64,000 nt of DNA from Oscillospiraceae bacterium (GTDB taxonomy: Bacteria > Bacillota > Clostridia > Oscillospirales > Ruminococcaceae), in contig JAFTXQ010000014.1 of the NCBI GenBank assembly GCA_017461565.1, positions 62,001 through 126,000 of the forward strand, written 5' to 3'. Under the pieces are notes generated by a model, which made no database searches, had not been told where the DNA came from, and saw nothing but the letters and a program-made list of their open reading frames with translations. Positions within the stretch are counted from its first letter, which is position 1. The number at the start of each line of letters is the position of its first letter. Shown piece by piece: positions 8,822-15,995 of this stretch. The translations under genes were made by a program, and so were the position numbers.

Positions 8822-9961
8822 ATGAAAGCTGTTTTTGCCGCAGGCGGTACTGCGGGTCATATAAATCCTGCGCTTGCCATCGCAGACAAGATGAGGGCGC
8901 TGTTTCCTGATACGGAGATACTTTTTATCGGCACTCCCTCGGGTATGGAGTCACGCCTTGTGACAAAGGCAGGCTATGATTTTGCGCCTGTTGAGATGGC
9001 CGGCTTTCAGCGCAATATCTCGCTGAGGAGTCTTAAGACCAACACAAAGGCACTGTACTATTATCTTATTTCGGCGAAAAGACAGGTGCGCAAGATACTC
9101 AAGGAGTTCAAGCCCGATATCGTTATCGGCACAGGCGGATATGTCACGGGCACGGTGCTGAGTCAGGCGGTAGCCATGGGCATAAAGACCGTCACCCATG
9201 AGAGCAACTCCTATCCCGGAATGGCTACAAAGATGCTCGCAAAAAAGGCAGACAAGGTACTGCTTGCCACCGAGGACGCAAAGAAGCACCTCAGCACGGA
9301 TGAGCGTTGCATTGTTACAGGCAATCCCCTGCGAAGCAACATCAGCATAGAGGACCGTGACGAGGCAAGAGCACGTCTGGGGCTTCCTGAGGGCTTTACT
9401 ATCCTTTCTTTCGGAGGAAGTCTCGGAGCAAACCGCATCACCGAGGCAGTTGCGGAGCTTATCGCATGGGAGCAGAAAAAAGGCGGGATAAACCATATCC
9501 ACTCCTACGGCGGCAACGGAAAGGACAGGTTCTACACAGCACTTGAACAAAGCGGCGCTTCCGAGGACAAGACCCGTCATATCTTCCGTGACTATATCGA
9601 TTTCATGTATACCTGTATCTGTGCGGCTGATCTTGTCATCTCCCGTGCAGGTGCGATGACGATAACCGAGCTTACTGCGATAGGCAGACCGTCTATCCTT
9701 GTGCCGTATCCTAATGCTGCGGAGAACCACCAGTATTACAATGCGCTGACTTTAAGCGACCGCAACGCTGCGGTGCTTATCGAGGACAAGGAACTTACAA
9801 AGGCACGTCTTGTGAAAGAGGTGTCCGCATTGTATTCCGACAGACATCGTCTTGCGCTGATGGAGGAGAATGCAAAGCGCTCTTCCGTGAACGATGCGGC
9901 TGACAAGATAATGAGCGAGATAATCGACCTGCTGGGCGAGGAAAAGTTCGGCAGCCGATAA
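8822..9961 (+). CDS. murG: UDP-GlcNAc--lipid I GlcNAc transferase MurG
   Basis: This peripheral membrane GT-B glycosyltransferase converts lipid I to lipid II. It has 379 residues. The N-terminal GGTAGHINPALA loop (residues 8-19) binds the lipid I diphosphate, GTGGYVTG near 100 is the second glycine loop, and FGGSLGAN near 200 and the SRAGAMTITEL motif near 277 form the UDP-GlcNAc pocket of the second domain. The ATG is preceded by AAGGAG. Position directly after ftsW is standard for the cluster. Confidence 0.96.
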   Translation: MKAVFAAGGTAGHINPALAIADKMRALFPDTEILFIGTPSGMESRLVTKAGYDFAPVEMAGFQRNISLRSLKTNTKALYYYLISAKRQVRKILKEFKPDIVIGTGGYVTGTVLSQAVAMGIKTVTHESNSYPGMATKMLAKKADKVLLATEDAKKHLSTDERCIVTGNPLRSNISIEDRDEARARLGLPEGFTILSFGGSLGANRITEAVAELIAWEQKKGGINHIHSYGGNGKDRFYTALEQSGASEDKTRHIFRDYIDFMYTCICAADLVISRAGAMTITELTAIGRPSILVPYPNAAENHQYYNALTLSDRNAAVLIEDKELTKARLVKEVSALYSDRHRLALMEENAKRSSVNDAADKIMSEIIDLLGEEKFGSR

Positions 9962-10041
9962 AGGATAATTAAGAACGACAATCACCAAAAATGTCCTGAG
10001 GCATAATATGCATTAAGATCATGCCTTGAGGAGATGGTGAT

Positions 10042-11307
10042 ATGGATAACCGACAGAAGCTTATAATAAACGGAGGCCGCAGGATAGAGGGTGAGATAAC
10101 GGTGCAGGGCGCCAAAAACAGCGTGCTGCCCCTGCTTTCCGCTTGCGTGCTGGCACACGGAGAGTGTGTTTTACATAACTGCCCGCAGCTTACGGATGTG
10201 GACGCTGCGTGCAGGATACTTTCCTGCCTCGGCTGCCGCTGCGTAAGAGACGGCGGCACTATCTGTGTGGACTCATCCGCTGTAAGCGGATATGAGATCC
10301 CTGACGATCTGATGCGTGAGATGCGTTCTTCGATAATGTTTCTTGGCTCTGTGCTTGGCAGGACCGGCAGATGCCGCCTGAGCTTCCCCGGAGGCTGCGA
10401 GCTTGGCGCACGTCCTATCGATCTGCATATCTCTGCAATGAGACAGATGGGCGCTGTGATAACGGAGGAACATGGTTATATCCTGTGCAGCACCGAGGGC
10501 AGGCTGCACGGTGCAAGGATAATGCTGTCTTTTCCATCGGTTGGCGCTACGGAGAATATCATGCTTGCCGCAGCCACTGCGGACGGTATGACCGAGATAC
10601 ACAACGCCGCAGGCGAGCCTGAGATACGTGATCTTGCGGAATTTCTGAATAAATGCGGCGCTGAGATAAGCGGCGCAGGCAGCAGCGTTATCCGTATAGA
10701 GGGCGTTGAGCGTCTGCATCCTGCTGAACACAGCGTCATTCCCGACAGGATTGCGGCAGGCACTTATTTGTGCTGTGCAGCTGCAACGGGCGGTGAAGTG
10801 ATACTCAGCCGATGCCGCACAGAGGATATGACGGCATTTTTGAATGTGCTTGAGAGCATGGGCTGCCGTGCATACTCCTATGGAGATGGTAAGCTGTATT
10901 TCAGTGGAAAGCGCAGGCTTACAGCACCTCCAATGATACGGACTATGCCGTATCCCGGATTTCCTACCGATATACAGGCGCCGATAATGGCAGTGACTAC
11001 GGTCGCACAGGGAACATCGGTGTTTGTGGAGACTATATTTGACAATCGTTACCGCCATGTTTCGGAGCTGGTGCGGCTGGGCGCCTCGATAAAGGCAGAG
11101 GGCAGGGTCGCAGTGACTGAGGGCGTGCAGAGCCTTACAGGCGCAAAGCTGTGTGCAAAGGAGCTTCGGGGCGGTGCAGCGCTGGTGGTTGCGGCGCTTG
11201 CGGCGGAGGGGACCTCGGAGATAGTGGGAGTCAACTACATCGATCGAGGATATGAGAATATTGAAAAGACCCTGCGTCAGGCAGGGGCAGACATAAAGCG
11301 AGTATAA
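10042..11307 (+). CDS. murA: UDP-GlcNAc 1-carboxyvinyltransferase MurA
   Basis: MurA transfers enolpyruvate from PEP to UDP-GlcNAc, the first committed step of peptidoglycan synthesis. It has 421 residues with the repeated EPSP-synthase-like fold. The conserved GAKNSVLPLL segment is near residue 22. The catalytic loop GGCELGARPIDLH carries Cys119, the residue alkylated by fosfomycin, so the enzyme should be fosfomycin-sensitive on this criterion. The gene follows murG after an 80-base gap with imperfect inverted repeats, and has a TTGAGGAGATG ribosome-binding site. In B. subtilis murB occupies this slot, so this is a local rearrangement. The 3' end lies 36 bases before ftsQ. Confidence 0.96.
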   Translation: MDNRQKLIINGGRRIEGEITVQGAKNSVLPLLSACVLAHGECVLHNCPQLTDVDAACRILSCLGCRCVRDGGTICVDSSAVSGYEIPDDLMREMRSSIMFLGSVLGRTGRCRLSFPGGCELGARPIDLHISAMRQMGAVITEEHGYILCSTEGRLHGARIMLSFPSVGATENIMLAAATADGMTEIHNAAGEPEIRDLAEFLNKCGAEISGAGSSVIRIEGVERLHPAEHSVIPDRIAAGTYLCCAAATGGEVILSRCRTEDMTAFLNVLESMGCRAYSYGDGKLYFSGKRRLTAPPMIRTMPYPGFPTDIQAPIMAVTTVAQGTSVFVETIFDNRYRHVSELVRLGASIKAEGRVAVTEGVQSLTGAKLCAKELRGGAALVVAALAAEGTSEIVGVNYIDRGYENIEKTLRQAGADIKRV

Positions 11308-11343
11308 AAGCTTGCAGGACGTGAAAACGGAAGGGTGAACAGC

Positions 11344-12483
11344 ATGATGAAAAAACCTGCACAGGGTAACAAGTCTGTGGCAAAGAGGCCTGTACAGGCT
11401 AACGCTCAGCAGCCTGCGGAGCGAAGACGAAACATACCGAAGAAGCCGTCTGCGTCAGTTTCAGGGATGAAAAAGGGTACTTCTAAGAAGCCGCTTGCAA
11501 ATAAAACTGCGCCAGTGTCAAATAAGCCTGCCGCAGCGGGCAATAAGACTGCTTCAGGCTTGAAGAAACAGCCTTTGAAAAGACCGGTCGAGTCCGCCGC
11601 TGCTATATCGGGCGGACAGAAGAAGGCTTACAGCAGCGCAGTAAAAAACCGCAGCGTTAAGAGCAAGAAGCGTGGCAGCAGAGGCGGTAACTATATCCTG
11701 TATTATCTGCTGGCAGGCATCATTGCTGTCATAGTGTTCGTTGTCCTTGCTAATACCGTGCTTTTCAACTGCGGTACTATCGAGGTCAGCGGAAATCTGC
11801 GCTATACATCTGAGGATATAACAGAGCTGTCAGGGATAAGGCTCGGTGAGAGTCTGCTTTCCATCGATACGGAAAAGGCAGAGCAGGCAATAGTGTCTTC
11901 ACTTGCGTATATAGATGCGGCAGAGGTAGAGAAGAGTTTTCCGACAAAAATAAAGATCACTGTCAAAGAAGCAGAGAAATGGTTCGGCGTTCAGGATGGA
12001 GCAAAGACTTATGTGGTCTCACGTATGGGTAAGATACTTGAGGAAAACAGGGCAGCTGACCTGCCGGTTATAATAGGATATGAGACTGCCGACCCTATGA
12101 TTGGCAGGACTCTTGCATCGTCGGTGGAAGGTAAGACAGAGCTTCCCGGGATGATACTCAATGCGGCAGAAACGGCAGAGCTTGAGGGCATAAGCTCCAT
12201 AGATATTTCTGACCGCTTTGAGATAAAGGTACTGGTGGACGGCCGTATAACTCTTGAGCTTGGCAACTCAAATGAGCTTGAAAGCAAGCTACAGATAGCA
12301 AAGGCGCTGATAGAGGAAGAGATCTCACTTACCGAGTATGTTACGGTGAATATCACAAATACCGAAAAGGTATACGTGCGTGATAACAATATTATAGACA
12401 ACACCGATCCTGCCCCTGTTATGCCTCCTGAGACTGCCGATGGAACCACGGAAACGGCTGATTCCGACACGGCTGAGGCATGA
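11344..12483 (+). CDS. ftsQ: FtsQ/DivIB-like cell division protein
   Basis: This bitopic divisome protein has 379 residues from ATG 11344. A long Lys, Ala and Pro-rich cytoplasmic tail (about 1-115) is followed by a membrane span (about 119-140), then a POTRA domain (FNCGTIEVSGNLRYTSEDIT onward) and a beta domain (KVLVDGRITLELG). The C-terminus is Thr/Glu-rich. This is the DivIB architecture and the location before ftsZ agrees. A GTG at 11335 is in frame, but the GGAAGGG ribosome-binding site overlaps it and is well placed for ATG 11344, so I chose that. By family knowledge it bridges FtsL-like proteins and the transpeptidase. Confidence 0.87.
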   Translation: MMKKPAQGNKSVAKRPVQANAQQPAERRRNIPKKPSASVSGMKKGTSKKPLANKTAPVSNKPAAAGNKTASGLKKQPLKRPVESAAAISGGQKKAYSSAVKNRSVKSKKRGSRGGNYILYYLLAGIIAVIVFVVLANTVLFNCGTIEVSGNLRYTSEDITELSGIRLGESLLSIDTEKAEQAIVSSLAYIDAAEVEKSFPTKIKITVKEAEKWFGVQDGAKTYVVSRMGKILEENRAADLPVIIGYETADPMIGRTLASSVEGKTELPGMILNAAETAELEGISSIDISDRFEIKVLVDGRITLELGNSNELESKLQIAKALIEEEISLTEYVTVNITNTEKVYVRDNNIIDNTDPAPVMPPETADGTTETADSDTAEA

Positions 12484-12538
12484 TACGACCTCGTTTGTCC
12501 AAAATTTCTCAATTAGCAGAATTTTCTTTAAAAAACAG

Positions 12539-12567
12539 TTGCAATTTGTTTTCAAACCTGTTATAAT
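12539..12567 (+). promoter_or_regulatory. Sigma-A-type promoter of ftsZ
   Basis: TTGCAA at 12539-12544, a 17-base spacer ending in TGT, and TATAAT at 12562-12567, about 50 bases before the ftsZ start. This lets ftsZ be transcribed apart from the upstream wall genes. It belongs to a promoter shape repeated many times in this window. Confidence 0.85.
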
Positions 12568-12619
12568 AGATAGTAGTGTATTGTAAACTTAAGAAAATTG
12601 CTTTGGAGGATGATAAAAC

Positions 12620-13750
12620 ATGGCATTTGAAATAGATAAGCACGATGATGAGTTTGAGCTGGAGGAGTTTGAGGACTCCACTAAAATAATGGTCATCGGC
12701 GTTGGCGGCGGCGGTGGAAACGCTGTCGATCACATGATAGAAGCAGGTATGACAGGCGTGGACTACGTTGTTGCAAACACCGATGTAAAGGCGCTTCGCT
12801 CCAAGGATGGCAGCAAGATGAAGCGTATGCAGATCGGCAGAAAGCGTACACGTGGTCAGGGCGCAGGCAATAACCCTCTTGTTGGTCAGGAGGCTGCTGT
12901 TGAGAGCCATGACGAGCTGGACGCTGTGATGGATAAGATCTCCATGGTGTTTGTTGCTGCGGGCATGGGCGGAGGTACAGGCACAGGCGCTGCTCCTGTT
13001 GTTGCAAATATCGCCAAGGAGAGAGATATCCTCACCGTCGGCGTTGTTACAAAGCCTTTCGCATGGGAAGGCAAGGAGAAGATGAATCAGGCTATGAAGG
13101 GTATCGAGGAGATGCAGAAGTATGTTGATGCGCTCATCGTTATCCCCAACGAGAAGGTAAAGGAGATCTCCAACGGCAAGCTTTCCGCACTGGACGCTTT
13201 TAAGGCTGTTGACGGTGTGCTTTACAAGGCTGTGAGAGGTATTTCCGATCTCGTAACAGGCGTTGGTTTTATGAACGTTGACTTTGCTGACGTTACAATG
13301 GCGCTCAAGGATTCCGGTATTGCCCACATGGCTATCGGTAAGGGCAAGGGCGACAACAAGATCCAGCTCGCTCTGGATGAGGTGCTTCACAGCCCCCTGC
13401 TGGAAACATCCATCGCAGGTGCACACAGAGTGCTGCTTAATGTAAGCATCCCCACCTCCTGCACACTGGACGATTTTGATGCTATCTCCGCTGAGATCAC
13501 CAAGAACGCCGCTCCCGATGCAAGAGTTAAGGCAGGTATCATGTTCGATGACGATCTTGATGAGGATGAGATCTCTATCATCGCTATCGCTACCGATTTC
13601 GGCGAGACTCCCGCCAATCCTTTCCCTGTAAAGATCAGCTTTGACGAGGATCCTATCGCATCCCTTGCCGCTCAGGGCTCACGTCCCATCGGCAGTGAGG
13701 ATACCAGCGACATAGACGCTCTGCTCAGCATACTTAACAGCTCTAAGTAA
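12620..13750 (+). CDS. ftsZ: Cell division GTPase FtsZ
   Basis: FtsZ is the tubulin-like GTPase that forms the Z-ring. It has 376 residues. A short acidic N-terminal extension (1-24) precedes the GTPase core, with VGGGGGNAVDHM near 32 and the tubulin signature G117-G-G-T-G-T-G123. After the core, the linker is very short and the protein ends DTSDIDALLSILNSSK. The usual C-terminal peptide of bacterial FtsZ, basic with an IPxFLxR pattern that binds FtsA and other partners, is not recognisable. No ftsA is next to it. Codon use is strongly biased, in line with high expression. The ribosome-binding site is TTTGGAGGATG. Confidence 0.97.
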   Translation: MAFEIDKHDDEFELEEFEDSTKIMVIGVGGGGGNAVDHMIEAGMTGVDYVVANTDVKALRSKDGSKMKRMQIGRKRTRGQGAGNNPLVGQEAAVESHDELDAVMDKISMVFVAAGMGGGTGTGAAPVVANIAKERDILTVGVVTKPFAWEGKEKMNQAMKGIEEMQKYVDALIVIPNEKVKEISNGKLSALDAFKAVDGVLYKAVRGISDLVTGVGFMNVDFADVTMALKDSGIAHMAIGKGKGDNKIQLALDEVLHSPLLETSIAGAHRVLLNVSIPTSCTLDDFDAISAEITKNAAPDARVKAGIMFDDDLDEDEISIIAIATDFGETPANPFPVKISFDEDPIASLAAQGSRPIGSEDTSDIDALLSILNSSK

Positions 13751-13763
13751 TTGGATATGACAT

Positions 13764-13793
13764 AAAATTCCGCCTTTATCGGCGGAATTTTTG
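13764..13793 (+). terminator. Rho-independent terminator after ftsZ
   Basis: An 11-bp perfect stem (AAAATTCCGCC with GGCGGAATTTT) and a 6-base loop, ending in T residues, 14 bases after the ftsZ stop. It closes the dcw cluster. The region from here to 13950 shows no gene. Confidence 0.93.
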
Positions 13794-13952
13794 CACCTTG
13801 TTCTATAATGTGAAAGTAGACGAAGACTGCGTGTGCGTCGATTATCCTTTGACGTAAGTTTTTGCGAGCAGTACGGTTTTCGAGATAATCACAGATAAAC
13901 CTTTTGTTTTGCAGATAATATTTGTTGAAAATCCTAAACTTGTTTAAAACAC

Positions 13953-13981
13953 TTGAATTTTTCTTTTTTTTGTTATACAAT
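13953..13981 (+). promoter_or_regulatory. Likely promoter of the EESTP-repeat surface protein gene
   Basis: TTGAAT at 13953-13958 and TACAAT at 13976-13981 with a 17-base T-rich spacer, 68 bases before the ATG at 14049. This makes the upstream in-frame ATG, which overlaps the promoter, an unlikely start. Confidence 0.55.
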
Positions 13982-14048
13982 GATTATATGCGGCATTATA
14001 AATAAAAATGAACAAAAGCTGCATTTTATATATTTGGAGGTCCTATTT

Positions 14049-14969
14049 ATGTTAAAGATCATGAGAAAGATGGTTGCCGTTACAGTAATGGCAGTTATGA
14101 TGATAGTGCTTGCTGTCAGTGCAGGCGCTTCCCCTTATTTCAATGTTCCCGCAGCAAGGGACGTTGTTGATGGTAAGGCGGTGGAGATCACTGATGACAC
14201 TATCACTGTTACAGGAGATATCGCTAAGGATAAAGGCACAACTATTCATTATTATGTTAAAGGCGATGCTGCCGATTCCGGATTCTGGGATAATTCCAAC
14301 GCTTATGTTGAGTTTGATGTTAAGCTTGAAACAGATCGTGCTGATGTGTTTGTTATCATGCCGGCTTTCACTGTTGATTGGAAGTGGACAGGTCCCAGCA
14401 ACTACTACAATCCCCTTACATACGATAAGTGGGTGACTGTAAGAGAGCCTCTTTCCCAGTATTACAGCGCTTTCAGCGCTAGCAAGCCGATGACTATCTG
14501 CGTCCAGATATGTACCGAGACTACCGAGGTGTCTGAGGTTCAGCTTACTGTAAGGGATATGCGTATAACAGGCATTGACGATGAGCCTGCTGCTCCCGTA
14601 GAGACTGAGGAGCAGTCCGCTCCTGAGGAAAGCACACCTGAGGAAAGCACACCCGAGGAGAGCACACCCGAGGAGAGCACACCTGAGGAAAGCACACCCG
14701 AGGAGAGCACACCTGAAGAGAGCACACCCGAGGAGAGCACACCTGAGGAAAGCACACCTGAGGAGAGCAAATCCGAGGAAAGCACACCTGATAATACCAC
14801 TGCAACGACAACAAAACCTTCGACCACTACTTCATCTCTCGATGATATCAAGGGCGCAGATGCAGGTGACATCACAGGAGTTATCGTTACCGTTGTTATC
14901 ATTGCCGTTGTTGTAGTAGCCGGCGCTGTTGTGGGATATATCATTTATCGTAAGAAGAAGTACTATTAA
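14049..14969 (+). CDS. Secreted membrane-anchored surface protein with EESTP repeats
   Basis: Not a recognised family. The 306 residues comprise a signal peptide (1-28, cut near AGASPYF) and a globular extracellular domain (about 30-190) rich in Trp, Tyr and beta-strand patterns, suggestive of a carbohydrate-binding-module fold (inference only). A low-complexity linker of eleven five-residue repeats follows, then a Thr/Ser-rich stretch, a C-terminal membrane span (about 275-300) and a short basic tail RKKKYY. No sortase motif is seen, so anchoring is by the helix. Start chosen at ATG 14049, after TTTGGAGGTCC. It lies 34 bases before the next gene and probably shares its mRNA. Confidence 0.8.
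   Translation: MLKIMRKMVAVTVMAVMMIVLAVSAGASPYFNVPAARDVVDGKAVEITDDTITVTGDIAKDKGTTIHYYVKGDAADSGFWDNSNAYVEFDVKLETDRADVFVIMPAFTVDWKWTGPSNYYNPLTYDKWVTVREPLSQYYSAFSASKPMTICVQICTETTEVSEVQLTVRDMRITGIDDEPAAPVETEEQSAPEESTPEESTPEESTPEESTPEESTPEESTPEESTPEESTPEESTPEESKSEESTPDNTTATTTKPSTTTSSLDDIKGADAGDITGVIVTVVIIAVVVVAGAVVGYIIYRKKKYY
14625..14789 (+). repeat. Eleven 15-bp in-frame repeats encoding EESTP
   Basis: Eleven tandem units of 15 bases (GAG/GAA pairs, AGC, ACA, CCT/CCC). The tenth unit reads EESKS. Variation is almost all at third codon positions (GAA/GAG, CCT/CCC), which suggests expansion followed by drift or patchy conversion with the protein sequence held. The unit number could vary between strains by slippage. 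The antisense frame through it is an artefact. Confidence 0.95.
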
Positions 14970-15003
14970 TAAAAAGCTGTAAACACAGAAAGGGTCTGCC
15001 TGT

Positions 15004-15906
15004 ATGGATAAGCTTGTTGCGTTTTTTAAAAATGTATGGTTCAAGAGAGGTGTAGCGCTGCTTTGCTGGGCGTACACAGGTCTTATGGCATGGGTGGCCT
15101 GGCTCAATTTTGCGTTCTATTTTGAGTATGAAAATCCCACCTCCCTTTTTGTGCTCTATCTTTTTGCCAATATCGCTGCGCTGGGACTTATGATATATAC
15201 CAGAAAGCAGGTCATCACCATGGTCAACTGTATGGTGCTGCCTGTTATAGTGTTTGCGATAGTGTTGTTCGGACTTGGAAACTGGTATCTTATCATACCT
15301 CCGCTGTGTGTGATCGTTGCAATGTTCTTCATTAACACGGCAAACGAGACCCTTAAGACTGTTATGGGTACGATGTATCTGCTGATGTACGTTATCGGAA
15401 TAGCTGCCTTCGTTGCCATCGAAATGATGATGGGCAAGATCACATTTACTGATGTCGATCTTGCACAGCGTGATACCGATTACGAGGTCCTGTCGCCGTC
15501 AGGCGAGTACCGTATCGTGCGTTATATCGGAGACCCTTCTGCTGACCGTCAGATTGCAATGTACTATGTTGAATACACGGGCGATGATACCGGTATACCT
15601 TTTGGATACTGCAAAAAGGTATTCGGCTGCAAGCATGCTCTTTCTTCCAAGTACACCGGAAAAGCGGACGATCCTATCGAATGGGTCGTTACAGAGATAG
15701 ACGGAGAGGAAGCTGAGATGCTAAGCGTTGAGGGAAGCCTGAGAGAAAATCCCTATTTTATCGAGCCTGTTTCAGAGACCGCTGAATCGGATGACTTACA
15801 GTATGTGGATCCTTTCGGTGAGGAGACGGCAGAGACTGCTGCCTCGGATGAAACAACGGCATCACAGACAGCGGAGGCCGCTGTTTCTACTGCAGAGGCG
15901 CAGTAA
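15004..15906 (+). CDS. Multi-pass membrane protein with extracellular or soluble C-terminal domain
   Basis: Function not recognised. The 300 residues have about five hydrophobic helices in the first 140 residues. A hydrophilic domain follows (about 150-245) beginning DVDLAQRDTDYEVLSPSGEY, with the look of a small beta-rich domain. The tail (about 255-300) is Thr, Ala and Glu-rich and disordered. The GAAAGGGTC ribosome-binding site is 9 bases before ATG. It sits just behind the EESTP surface protein gene and ahead of a strong terminator, so the two may form an operon. A role in the cell envelope is likely but unproven. Confidence 0.75.
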   Translation: MDKLVAFFKNVWFKRGVALLCWAYTGLMAWVAWLNFAFYFEYENPTSLFVLYLFANIAALGLMIYTRKQVITMVNCMVLPVIVFAIVLFGLGNWYLIIPPLCVIVAMFFINTANETLKTVMGTMYLLMYVIGIAAFVAIEMMMGKITFTDVDLAQRDTDYEVLSPSGEYRIVRYIGDPSADRQIAMYYVEYTGDDTGIPFGYCKKVFGCKHALSSKYTGKADDPIEWVVTEIDGEEAEMLSVEGSLRENPYFIEPVSETAESDDLQYVDPFGEETAETAASDETTASQTAEAAVSTAEAQ

Positions 15907-15933
15907 GCCGCATTATCAACCGAACTTTGTGCA

Positions 15934-15968
15934 GGACGGCTTTGGCAGATGCCGAGCCGTCCGTTTTG
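15934..15968 (+). terminator. Rho-independent terminator
   Basis: Stem GGACGGC with GCCGTCC, extended inside by GGCA with TGCC, followed by GTTTT. It closes the 14049-15906 unit, 28 bases after the stop. Confidence 0.88.
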
Positions 15969-15995
15969 TATATTTTAATGTAAAGGAGCTTCAAC

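Noticed and set aside
9975..10035. Riboswitch or attenuator between murG and murA
   Set aside because: There are imperfect inverted repeats, but the arms contain several mismatches and no T run follows.
14625..14789. Possible CRISPR or other spacer array in the 15-bp repeats
   Set aside because: Units are directly adjacent without spacers, in frame and translated, so it is a coding minisatellite.
14540..14944. Antisense frame with SSGVL repeats opposite the EESTP region
   Set aside because: It mirrors the 15-bp repeat on the other strand, has no ribosome-binding site or promoter, and coding signals favour the plus-strand protein.
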